NCBI GenBank assembly: GCA_035480535.1
Contig: DATIHQ010000068.1
Location: 1 to 30,377, forward strand
Origin: DATIHQ01 sp035480535
Lineage (GTDB): Bacteria; Chlamydiota; Chlamydiia; Chlamydiales; SM23-39
Length of the DNA: 30,377 bases
Reading direction: 5' to 3'
Shown: piece after piece, positions 16,638 to 24,267 of the stretch
How positions within the stretch are numbered: position 1 is the first letter of the stretch
How the letters are laid out: each line of letters opens with the position of its first letter
Notes under the pieces: model-generated
What the model saw: the letters and a program-made list of their open reading frames with translations, nothing else
Databases searched by the model: none
Told to the model about the DNA's origin: nothing
Translations under genes and position numbers: made by a program

Positions 16638-17194
16638 AGAGCTGCTTCCTTTTGATTTTCATGTTCTTGTTGAGCGTAATCTCGAATCTGATCGATCGTA
16701 AAACTGTTCTTCAGTGTTCTGAGTTCGATGACATATCCCTGTGGATCCCCGATAAAAGCAAATGTCTGCTCAGTAGGTTGTCCTTTATTTACCAGGGTTG
16801 GCTCGATGATAAAATTCCCTTTCCCCTCTCTCAATTTTTCGATGATTGCTTCGAATTCGGCATTGCTTAATCCATCCGTGCCAAAATGAGTGGAAGGAAC
16901 GAAATATGTATTTTGAACTTCTGGAATCTGGTCAGGAGAAACCGTATCGCTGGAAGGAATTGTAAACTGAGAATCTTCATGGAAAGCGAGGATTGTTCCA
17001 TAGAAATCGACAAACCCGTTCTTTTCATCGAGTTTTATCGCCTGTCTTTGGAATACGTTCTCATAGAATTTCAAAGAGCCGTCGAGATCGTTGGTGATCA
17101 CGGCCAAATGAAACCGTTTTTGTTCTTCCGCTTGAAGAGAACTCCCTAAAACGAAAAACAGGGCTAAAACCGTTGAGGTAAAATTTTTAATCAT
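16634..17194 (-). CDS. Exported VOC (glyoxalase/bleomycin-resistance fold) protein
   Basis: A 186-residue protein with a signal peptide (MIKNFTSTVLALFFVLGSSLQA, likely cut after LQA at residue 22). The mature part is one VOC module pair. FHLAVITNDLDGSLKFYENVF gives the first metal-ligand candidate His29, STHFGTDGL is central, and GDPQGYVIELRT gives a C-terminal glutamate. VOC proteins bind metals and catalyse isomerisation, lyase or dioxygenase steps, or sequester drugs. Most bacterial members are cytoplasmic, so an exported one is noteworthy. The C-terminus carries a charged tail (QQEHENQKEAAL). The substrate cannot be predicted. Confidence 0.82.
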   Translation of the reverse strand: MIKNFTSTVLALFFVLGSSLQAEEQKRFHLAVITNDLDGSLKFYENVFQRQAIKLDEKNGFVDFYGTILAFHEDSQFTIPSSDTVSPDQIPEVQNTYFVPSTHFGTDGLSNAEFEAIIEKLREGKGNFIIEPTLVNKGQPTEQTFAFIGDPQGYVIELRTLKNSFTIDQIRDYAQQEHENQKEAAL

Positions 17195-17275
17195 ATTGTC
17201 CAGTTTATTTTAAAAACAATGTCATTATTAACGATGTCATTTGTTTTTATCAAGATATTCAATATAAAATTATTT

Positions 17276-18508
17276 TTATATAGGAATTAATATAAGAAAG
17301 CTTTGGCTGGTGGATCCGCAAGCATTGGTCGCTGTAACGGTAACTGTAGAACCCGCAAAACCGATGGTTCCCGAAATCAAGCCGGTCGAGGGGTTAATTG
17401 AAAGCCCAGCAGGAAGTCCCGTTGCTGAGAAAGTAAGGGGTGTTGTGCTAGAAAAAAATCCACCGGTAGCAAAGGAGAAGGGGCCTCCCCCTTCGGCAAC
17501 TTGAAATGGAATCGTAGTGGAGGTGGGCAGCGCGCAAGTAGCAGAATCTGAGATTGCTTGAACAACAGGGACATAGACAGCTGGAGTCATTACCCAACTT
17601 GCAAGATCGCAGTAGAGCCGGCGATTGCAATCATCTTCGCAGGAAACGGGTTGGCAATTACACAAGGAGATGGGTGCGGTACAAGGCTGGCAATCGCAGG
17701 AGGAAGTACGACAGCAAGGAGTGTCGCAACCTCCAAAAGAAAAGCCGATCTGAAAGCCGCCGGCAATGACATTGGGAAGTCCTTCTTTCCCGTCGGTGAA
17801 ATTGCCATAGATCCCGCAATTTAGATCCCAGTTGGTGAAGCGGCGGTTCCAGTTGAGAATCCCTTCGTAAAAGAAGAAAGGTCTTCTAAATTCTGCTTCA
17901 AAATTGAGTGTAATGTCATTGGAGAAACACTGGACAAAACCGAAACTGCCGCCCCAACCGCTCGCCACCTTTCTATCTTGTAAGTGGCGGTGGTAGTTCA
18001 CATAATCGTAATTGGCATCCGCTGAGAGATAGGCATAGTTTGTCAATTTGACGGTCGTGCCGAAATAGCAAGAACCTGCGTCGGAGCCTGCGATGCGGCG
18101 AGTGGCGCTGATGTGTTTATTAAAGGCATGAGAGTAATAGCCGCCGAGATCGATACTCTGAAAAGCAGAGGAAGGCAAAAGATATTGATACTCCCCCCCG
18201 AGGGCATATTGGGAATTCCATTTACTTTGTCCATGAGAGGAAAAATGATAGTGAAGTTTTTGGGTTAAGAATTCACCGGTGAATTTGATCCTTTGGCAAG
18301 GAGTAAAATAGACCCCGTATGTACCGCTGCCGCGAAAGTTTTTTGCTCCGAGCTCTCCCAGGAAAGAAAAAGTGCCATAATCGCTCGTAGATGGCGTTAA
18401 ATAGAGCTGGATATTTGGCAAAAGGATGTTATCTGAGCCAATGAAAGATTGAGCGAAGAGCAAAGCAATGAATAAAAGGCGCCACATACTCAAATCTTTT
18501 TTTGTCAT
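17276..18508 (-). CDS. Predicted outer-membrane protein with beta-rich, Cys-rich and Ig-like regions
   Basis: A 410-residue exported protein with signal peptide MWRLLFIALLFAQSFIGS (the start may be Met1 or Met8). Residues about 30-258 are rich in alternating aromatic/polar beta strands with Gly/Asn/Tyr turns, like a small outer-membrane barrel. Residues 261-300 hold 11 cysteines (CDTPCCRTSSCDCQPC and similar). Residues about 325-410 form a putative Ig-like (He_PIG/cadherin-type) domain: LTFSATGLPAGLSINPSTGL, then ISGTIGFAG. Disulfide-linked Cys-rich proteins rigidify the chlamydial envelope, so a surface or periplasmic cross-linking role is plausible. No single known family covers the full length, and the barrel call rests on pattern only. 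Confidence 0.7.
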   Translation of the reverse strand: MTKKDLSMWRLLFIALLFAQSFIGSDNILLPNIQLYLTPSTSDYGTFSFLGELGAKNFRGSGTYGVYFTPCQRIKFTGEFLTQKLHYHFSSHGQSKWNSQYALGGEYQYLLPSSAFQSIDLGGYYSHAFNKHISATRRIAGSDAGSCYFGTTVKLTNYAYLSADANYDYVNYHRHLQDRKVASGWGGSFGFVQCFSNDITLNFEAEFRRPFFFYEGILNWNRRFTNWDLNCGIYGNFTDGKEGLPNVIAGGFQIGFSFGGCDTPCCRTSSCDCQPCTAPISLCNCQPVSCEDDCNRRLYCDLASWVMTPAVYVPVVQAISDSATCALPTSTTIPFQVAEGGGPFSFATGGFFSSTTPLTFSATGLPAGLSINPSTGLISGTIGFAGSTVTVTATNACGSTSQSFLILIPI

Positions 18509-18588
18509 TTTTAAGAAAAAGAGGCAAGGGCAATGATGCGCCGATTTAAGAGGTATGGTATCTTAGAACGCTAAACCTGAGGTTTTTT

Positions 18589-19377
18589 ATGTCTGAGAGC
18601 GCTGTCATCGTCATTCCTGCCAGAATGGCATCTACCCGATTTCCAAATAAGCCAAAGGCCTTGATCGCCGGCCGCACGATGATCGAGCGGGTCTGGAAGA
18701 TTGGAAAAGCTGTGAATCAAGCGAGCGAAGTGGTGATCGCAACCGATGATGAAGGATTGAGGAAGTTTGCAGAAGGATTTGGCGCAAAAGTACTCATGAC
18801 AAGTCCCGAATGTCCAACAGGCACAGACCGCGTCGCAGAGGCATCCCATCTCTTAAGCCGCAAACATACCCTCTTTTTTAGCTTTCAGGGCGATGCTGTT
18901 TTGACTCCGCCATGGGTCATCGCCGATGTATTGAAGGCGATGATGGCCGATCCTGCGATTCAAATGGCAACGCCTGCTGTACGGTTAACAGGAAAAGCCC
19001 TGGCTGATTTCATTGCGAGCAAAAGAGGGGGCAGCTCGAGCGGTACAACAGTTGTATTCGATCGAAAAGGAGATGCCTTATACTTTTCTAAAGCGGTCAT
19101 TCCCTACGAGCGGAATGAAAATAATCCCGACCGCCCTGTTTTTCGCCATATAGGGCTCTATGCCTATCGAAAAGAGACGCTGCAGCGGCTGAGTGAATTG
19201 CCGGAAGGGATGTTTGAGAAATCGGAGAAGTTAGAGCAACTCCGCGCTCTTGAAAATGGCATTCCCATCCGCGTGATCCAGGTGGATTATCGGGGAAGGA
19301 CACACGGCTCAGTCGATCGGCCAGAAGATGTGGCGTTTGTAGAATCAGTCATCGCGCGCGAAGGAGAAGTTTTATGA
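18589..19377 (+). CDS. kdsB: KdsB-type 3-deoxy-ulosonate cytidylyltransferase
   Basis: A 262-residue CMP-sugar synthetase. It couples CTP to Kdo or a related 3-deoxy-ulosonate before LPS core assembly. Motifs are VIVIPARMASTRFPNKP (nucleotide loop), VIATDDEGL, CPTGTDRVAEA, FSFQGDAVLTPP, ALYFSKAVIPYER and HIGLYAYRKETL, all in the KdsB order. It deviates from typical KdsB at QGDA (usually QGDEPL), and at SVDRPEDV (usually GVDTPEDL). A second, paralogous ulosonate synthetase is therefore possible. GAGG lies 7 nt upstream of the ATG. The last 4 nt overlap the phosphatase gene. In C. trachomatis kdsB lies by pyrG, which is not seen here. Confidence 0.85.
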   Translation: MSESAVIVIPARMASTRFPNKPKALIAGRTMIERVWKIGKAVNQASEVVIATDDEGLRKFAEGFGAKVLMTSPECPTGTDRVAEASHLLSRKHTLFFSFQGDAVLTPPWVIADVLKAMMADPAIQMATPAVRLTGKALADFIASKRGGSSSGTTVVFDRKGDALYFSKAVIPYERNENNPDRPVFRHIGLYAYRKETLQRLSELPEGMFEKSEKLEQLRALENGIPIRVIQVDYRGRTHGSVDRPEDVAFVESVIAREGEVL

Positions 19378-19988
19378 TTCGGCTGATTTTGGCCCGTCAT
19401 GGAAATACCTTTGAAACGGGACAGACGCCCATTCAAGTCGGTGCTCGCACCGATCTTCCCTTAACTCAGCAAGGGAGAGGCCAAGCCGAGCAAATAGCAA
19501 ATTTCCTGCACCGGCAAAAGATAAAGCCTGCGGCGATTTTTGCAGGCGCCTTGAAAAGACAAACTGAATCGGCCGAGATCATTGGCAAGCAACTTGGGAT
19601 CCCGATTGAATTGAATCAGACAGCTCTCACGGAAATCGATTATGGCCCCTGGGAAGGGCTCACTTCCGAAGAAATTGTGAAGAGGTGGCCTCGTGAATAT
19701 GCCCGCTGGACAGAAGAGGGGCGATGGGCAGAGAAGATTTTTGGCGGCTCCAAGGAAAACCATCTACAGAAAATCGATCTTTGGCTCGACTCTCTGCGGA
19801 AGAAATACCGCGCTGGAGAGACTGTTGTCGCCATCACCAGCAATGGAACCATCCGCTTCTTTCTACAAAATACAGATTTTCAAAAGCCTGCTGGAGAGCT
19901 CAAAGTAAAAACAGGCCATTTCTGCGAACTTGAACTTGCGCGCGATCGATTGATAGTGAAAAGTTGGAATCAAAATCCAACTCACTGA
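19374..19988 (+). CDS. Histidine phosphatase (phosphoglycerate mutase-like) with His-to-Asn change
   Basis: A 204-residue member of the histidine phosphatase superfamily. The phosphoacceptor His9 is in LARHGNT, a phosphate-pocket arginine lies in ALKRQTESAE, and the acid region is EIDYGPWEGL. The second conserved histidine, normally in a SHG motif, is replaced by Asn157 in ITSNGTIRF. It is translationally coupled (ATGA overlap) to the KdsB-type gene, so it probably serves the same ulosonate pathway, perhaps removing a sugar phosphate before CMP transfer. That function is inference. Its stop overlaps convergent uvrD by 7 bp. Confidence 0.82.
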   Translation: MIRLILARHGNTFETGQTPIQVGARTDLPLTQQGRGQAEQIANFLHRQKIKPAAIFAGALKRQTESAEIIGKQLGIPIELNQTALTEIDYGPWEGLTSEEIVKRWPREYARWTEEGRWAEKIFGGSKENHLQKIDLWLDSLRKKYRAGETVVAITSNGTIRFFLQNTDFQKPAGELKVKTGHFCELELARDRLIVKSWNQNPTH

Positions 19989-22084
19989 GGATAGGGCTTG
20001 AGCTTTGCATATTTTGCGACAAGAGTCCGGTTCGTACCAACATCTGGGAAATGAACCTCGTAAGTGAGGCCGAAAGAACCCTGATAGGCTCTTTGAATCT
20101 CTCCCCTTCCAAATTCTTTATGCACTACTTGATCTCCAGGGGAAAATCCTTCGGCGGAGAAAGAGGACTCCTCTTCAGTCGCGTGAAGAGTCGGAGAAGA
20201 TAAGTTTTCCAAATATTGGACGGGGATTTCTTTTAGAAAACGGGAGGGGCGCATCATGCGCGGCACACCCCACATATAGCGATAGGTAGTGGAGCAAAGG
20301 TAGAGTTGCCGTTTTGCGCGCGTCATGCCGACGTAGCAAAGGCGCCTCTCTTCTTCAAGCGATTCTTCATTATCCTTTGAATTGATGTGAGGAAAGAGAT
20401 CCTCCTCCAAGCCGACAAGGAAAACGAGGTTAAATTCAAGCCCCTTGCTATTGTGAATCGTCATCATTTTGATTGTTGGGACTTGCCCTTGATTTTCTGT
20501 GTGCGTGCGAAGGGAAAGCTCTTCAAGAAATTTGGGCAAGGAAGGTTCGAGAGTCTCCTCTTGCCATTCAGCCGCTTTTCCAATGAGCTCATCGACGTTT
20601 TCTTTCCGATCTTGGAAGGTCTCTGGATCTTCCTGCAAATGGGAAAGATAACGGGAAGCAGAAATCGCCTCGCTGATCAATTCATGAAGGAGCAGATGAG
20701 CTCGTTTATTGCGCAGCGAATGGATTGTGCTGATGTAGTCTCGAAGGCCCTCTCTTTGCTTATGACTGAGCTTGATTTCAGCAGAGTTAAGGAGCTCTTC
20801 GCAGAAAGTGAAAATCGGAGCGCTTCTTTGGCTTGCAGCTTCAACGATTTTCTCAAGTGTCGCGGCGCCAAGGCCTCGTTTGGGAAGATTGATCGTCCGT
20901 AGGAAAGAGATGAGATCGGTATTGGAAACTACCATCCGCATGAGAGATAAAATGTCTTTGATCTCGCGCCGTTGATAGAAAGAGAGACCGCCGATGATCG
21001 TATAAGGGATTTTACGGGATAATAGAGCATCTTCAAAGATGCGCGATTGGGCATTGGTTCGGTAGAAGATCGCGATATCGTTCAATGAAATCTCGACGGC
21101 GTGGTGAAAAATTCGCCCAGCGACAAATTCGGCTTCTTGTCTCTCATTTTGTCCCACAAAAACGCCAATTTTGGCTCCTTCTCCAAGGTGGCTCCATAGT
21201 TTTTTGTCGTAGCGATTTGGATTGTGCTGGATCAAGGCATTGGCTGCCTGGAGAATGATGTTTGTGCTTCGATAGTTTTGATCGAGAGGCACGACTTTTG
21301 CGCCGGGAAAATCAGTTTCAAAGTTGAGAATGTTCTGGTAGCGCGCTCCGCGCCAAGAGTAGATCGATTGGTCAGGATCGCCGACGGCGAAAATGTTTTT
21401 ATGTTTGTCGACTAAGATTTTGGCCAACGTGTATTGCGCCATATTCGTATCTTGGTATTCATCGATCAGAACGAATTGCCATCGATTTTGATATTCATTG
21501 CGAATGGTTTCATGTTCTTTAAGAAGCCTAACGGTGAGATAGAGAAGATCATCGAAATCCAATGCGTTGCACTCTTTTAATTTCGTTTGGTAAAGCGGGT
21601 AAACTTGTGTGAAGAGAGGATCTTCCCCTTTGTCGTCGGGGCCTACCAGATTATTTTTTGCTGAGGAAATTTGGTTGCGAAGCTGGCGCACAAGTCCCTT
21701 TTCATTGCCAAGTTGCAGCTGCTCAAGACAACTTTTAAGCAATTTTTCACTATCCTCTTCATCATAGATGGCGAAATCGGGGCGGTATCCAAGAGCGCTG
21801 ATCGATTCGCGGAGGATGCGGGCGCCCAGGCTATGAAAAGTGGAGGCGAGGACTTGCGCATTTTTCAACAGGCGGATGCGGGTGCGCATCTCCTCTGCCG
21901 CTTTATTCGTGAAAGTAACTGCCAAGATTTCAGAAGGGGGAATCCCCAGATCGATCAGTCGCGCAATGCGATAAGTGACGACTCTTGTTTTGCCCGAGCC
22001 AGCTCCTGCGAGAACCAGAAGCGGGCCCTCGACATGTTGGACTGCAAGTTCTTGTTGGGGATTGAGTTCAGTCATAGTTGCCAT
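19982..22084 (-). CDS. uvrD: UvrD/PcrA-type superfamily 1A DNA helicase
   Basis: A 700-residue 3'-5' helicase for nucleotide-excision and mismatch repair. Helicase motifs appear in order: Q motif (LNPQQELAV), Walker A GAGSGKTR (about 26-33), VTFTNKAAEEM, DEYQDTN, GDPDQSIYSWRGA, LDQNYRS, TIHNSKGLEF and VGMTRAKRQLYL. The C-terminal module GDQVVHKEFGRGEI to AKYAKLKPY is the RNA-polymerase-interacting domain typical of PcrA/UvrD. Translation may start at Met1 or Met4. Its closest chlamydial equivalent lies next to rpoN in C. trachomatis. Confidence 0.95.
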   Translation of the reverse strand: MATMTELNPQQELAVQHVEGPLLVLAGAGSGKTRVVTYRIARLIDLGIPPSEILAVTFTNKAAEEMRTRIRLLKNAQVLASTFHSLGARILRESISALGYRPDFAIYDEEDSEKLLKSCLEQLQLGNEKGLVRQLRNQISSAKNNLVGPDDKGEDPLFTQVYPLYQTKLKECNALDFDDLLYLTVRLLKEHETIRNEYQNRWQFVLIDEYQDTNMAQYTLAKILVDKHKNIFAVGDPDQSIYSWRGARYQNILNFETDFPGAKVVPLDQNYRSTNIILQAANALIQHNPNRYDKKLWSHLGEGAKIGVFVGQNERQEAEFVAGRIFHHAVEISLNDIAIFYRTNAQSRIFEDALLSRKIPYTIIGGLSFYQRREIKDILSLMRMVVSNTDLISFLRTINLPKRGLGAATLEKIVEAASQRSAPIFTFCEELLNSAEIKLSHKQREGLRDYISTIHSLRNKRAHLLLHELISEAISASRYLSHLQEDPETFQDRKENVDELIGKAAEWQEETLEPSLPKFLEELSLRTHTENQGQVPTIKMMTIHNSKGLEFNLVFLVGLEEDLFPHINSKDNEESLEEERRLCYVGMTRAKRQLYLCSTTYRYMWGVPRMMRPSRFLKEIPVQYLENLSSPTLHATEEESSFSAEGFSPGDQVVHKEFGRGEIQRAYQGSFGLTYEVHFPDVGTNRTLVAKYAKLKPYPQ

Positions 22085-22150
22085 ATTGGGAATTATCTTA
22101 AAAGATGACTTGATTCTGACCTAAGTGAATTTTTGGCTTAGGCTTGACTC

Positions 22151-23179
22151 TTAGGGCGCTGTAGTCGCGACAGCCCGGAAAGCGGCAATTTCATTCGATT
22201 GAATGTCCATTGTGAGTATATAGCTAGCTAGCTCGCCGCTTGGAATAAGGAAAGTCTGGTAGGCATTTGCCGCATTTGCATTGAAATGAGTGTTTGGCAC
22301 TTTTGAGAAATCATTGTAGCGATATAAATTGTAACTTTTTGTCTGATCGGGGATTGTCACCGTCACTGTGAGGGTCAAGGTAAATGGAATTGGGGGGGTA
22401 TCGCTTCCTTCTAAAATTTCAGGGATCTCATCATTCACATTTGTATCCAGCCGAACCGGAATTGTATACCCACCGGGATCCGTTACGCCTGTGACTGCAA
22501 TGCCAAAATTACTCGCATCATTGTTGAGAGAATAAATAGGCCCACTGAGAGCATTCGCCTGGGCTCGATTGGCCTCAAAAGAGCCGAATGGATAAGTAAA
22601 GATAAAGGGGGGATTTTCATCCCAAAGACCATTATCGGAAAAATAGAGCGTATCATCGGGAAAAAAGCCCATGTCCGATAGAGGATAGTTAGAGCTGATC
22701 CCATTTGCGACTACGATGTGGTCGTACTCTTTATCTCCTGCATTGGGATCGGTGATTCCATAGAGCAAATATTCATTATTAAAGATCCCGAAGATCACTG
22801 GATATCCTTGGAGTACACATTGCTTGACCCAAACGAGAAAATCATTGGTATCTGATTCATCATCTGTATCCCATTCAATTGTATTCAAGTGCATCGCCTT
22901 CGCAGCTGTTTGGTCATTGATACCAACGAAAAGTTGACTCCCATTCTCATATTGATGGACGCCCGGGGAAGCGAGTGCGCGTGCCGTATACTGGGAGCAA
23001 TATTGACCATAAAAAAGCCCGGCGCTAACAAAACTCGCCTCTCCGCAATATCCGAAATTCGGGTTCCATTCGAGTCTTGTTGCAATCCTGTTTGTATGTA
23101 TATAGGAAGGAGGCGCAACTGACGTCACATTCATGGAGCTATTCGCGAAGAGAAGACAGCTCAAGATGAGAAACAACAT
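22151..23179 (-). CDS. Secreted C39-like (papain-fold) cysteine peptidase candidate
   Basis: A 342-residue protein with signal sequence MLFLILSCLLFANSS. The N-terminal half has a papain-like triad arrangement. Cys45 lies in FGYCGEASFVSAGLFYGQYC, His154 in EYDHIVVANGI, and Asp182/Asn183 in YFSDNGLWD. This resembles peptidase C39-like domains. The C-terminal half (about 230-342) is beta-rich (PFTLTLTVTVTIPDQTKSYN), possibly a binding domain. Lacking an ATP transporter domain, it is not a bacteriocin C39 exporter and is more likely a free secreted protease, transglutaminase-like enzyme or host-directed factor. No intracellular operon partner is visible. Confidence 0.7.
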   Translation of the reverse strand: MLFLILSCLLFANSSMNVTSVAPPSYIHTNRIATRLEWNPNFGYCGEASFVSAGLFYGQYCSQYTARALASPGVHQYENGSQLFVGINDQTAAKAMHLNTIEWDTDDESDTNDFLVWVKQCVLQGYPVIFGIFNNEYLLYGITDPNAGDKEYDHIVVANGISSNYPLSDMGFFPDDTLYFSDNGLWDENPPFIFTYPFGSFEANRAQANALSGPIYSLNNDASNFGIAVTGVTDPGGYTIPVRLDTNVNDEIPEILEGSDTPPIPFTLTLTVTVTIPDQTKSYNLYRYNDFSKVPNTHFNANAANAYQTFLIPSGELASYILTMDIQSNEIAAFRAVATTAP

Positions 23180-23245
23180 GGTTTACCGATTCATAAAGAT
23201 TGGATAGTAATTATTTTAAGGAATGAGTCGCTTCTGGTCAAGTCC

Positions 23246-23259
23246 AATGTAAAGCGCGC
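23246..23259. repeat. Half-site of the palindromic repeat
   Basis: AATGTAAAGCGCGC matches the left arm and centre of the palindrome at 23307-23328, 61 bp away in the same orientation. Both lie in the divergent 215-bp space between the C39-like gene and the PNP gene, which has no other clear element beyond the PNP ribosome-binding site. Confidence 0.6.
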
Positions 23260-23306
23260 AATACGAAACCCCAAAAACCGAGGCGATTTTCGGGGGCCCC
23301 AAATGC

Positions 23307-23328
23307 AATGTAAAGCGCGCTTTACATT
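23307..23328. repeat. Palindromic repeat, intergenic copy (perfect 22 bp)
   Basis: A perfect inverted repeat with core TGTAAAGCGCGCTTTACA plus two matching bases on each side, followed by TG as in the other copies. It is 67 bp upstream of the PNP start codon and 128 bp upstream of the divergent protease start, so it could serve as an operator, a terminator-like hairpin or a dispersed element. Confidence 0.75.
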
Positions 23329-23394
23329 TGAAATTTGATTGGTTTTTTTGGGGGGGATTTTGCATACTGCCCGCTCCTTAAAAGAGGGGTGGAA

Positions 23395-24267
23395 ATGAAA
23401 AAATTTGTTCTTTTTCTAATGGTGATTTGTTGTTCCTTGCAGGCGGAAGAGGCTTTGTCTGAGACAATTGATCGAGCTGTTGCCTACATTCGGCAATATT
23501 CTAATGCAACGCCTGAAGTGGCTCTAGTATTGGGCACTGGGCTGGGAGGCGTGGCCGAAAAAATTGAAGTGGAAATGGAAATTCCCTATGGAAATATTCC
23601 AGGATTTCCTGTGACGACCACGGAACATCATGCTGGGAAGTTATTGCTTGGAAAGTTCCAGGGAAAGAGTGTGGTTGCTATGCAGGGGAGACTGCATTTG
23701 TATGAAGGATATAGCGCAAAGCAGGTGGTTTTCCCCATTCGGGTGATGAAAGCGCTAGGGGCAAATACGTTGATTTTGACGAACATTGCCGGAGGAATTA
23801 GCCCTCACTTTAAAGCGGGCGATATCATGTTGATCGCAGATCATATCAACCTTCAGGCGGATAGCCCATTGATTGGTCCCAATGATTCAAAAGTTGGCCC
23901 TCGCTGGCCCGATATGTTTGAGCCCTATGATTTAGGATTGATCGGACGTGTGGAAAGGATCGCGGCTGAGAATGGCATTGGTGTGAAAAGAGGCGTCTAT
24001 GCAGCTTTGAAGGGGCCATCGTTAGAAACCAAAGCAGAGTACAAGATGCTCTATATTCTAGGCGCAGATGCGATTGGAATGTCCACGATTCCAGAAAATA
24101 TTGCAGCTGTTCACATGGGTATGCGCGTTGTGGGGATCTCCATCATCACAAATTGCTGCTACTATGAAGTGCTGGCTAAAGCGAGCATCGAGAAGATCAT
24201 TCAACATGCAAATGCGACGGAACCAAAAGTTTCTTTACTGGTTTCAAAGCTAATTGAGGAGCTTTAA
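23395..24267 (+). CDS. Purine nucleoside phosphorylase with N-terminal signal peptide
   Basis: A 290-residue trimeric-type PNP (PunA/DeoD-II family) that splits purine nucleosides with phosphate to base plus ribose-1-phosphate. The phosphate-site motif is VLGTGLGG and TEHHAGKLL follows. MQGRLHLYEGYSAKQVVFPI, LKGPSLETKAEY (active-site Glu), MSTIPE and the base-binding ITN complete the set. The ATG at 23395 has GAGGGG just upstream; a further upstream start is possible in frame but lacks a Shine-Dalgarno. The chosen N-terminus MKKFVLFLMVICCSLQAEE is a clear signal peptide with cleavage after LQA, unusual for a PNP. It implies a periplasmic or secreted enzyme. Confidence 0.9.
   Translation: MKKFVLFLMVICCSLQAEEALSETIDRAVAYIRQYSNATPEVALVLGTGLGGVAEKIEVEMEIPYGNIPGFPVTTTEHHAGKLLLGKFQGKSVVAMQGRLHLYEGYSAKQVVFPIRVMKALGANTLILTNIAGGISPHFKAGDIMLIADHINLQADSPLIGPNDSKVGPRWPDMFEPYDLGLIGRVERIAAENGIGVKRGVYAALKGPSLETKAEYKMLYILGADAIGMSTIPENIAAVHMGMRVVGISIITNCCYYEVLAKASIEKIIQHANATEPKVSLLVSKLIEEL

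Noticed and set aside
17216..17251. AT-rich inverted repeat AAAACAA/TTGTTTT between the VOC and Cys-rich genes
   Set aside because: The stem is short, AT-only at its base and has a loop of about 20 nt, so it is too weak to call a terminator.
22121..22143. Possible terminator with CCTAAG/CTTAGG stem after the C39-like gene
   Set aside because: The stem has only 6 bp with an 11-nt loop and no following T run on the minus strand.
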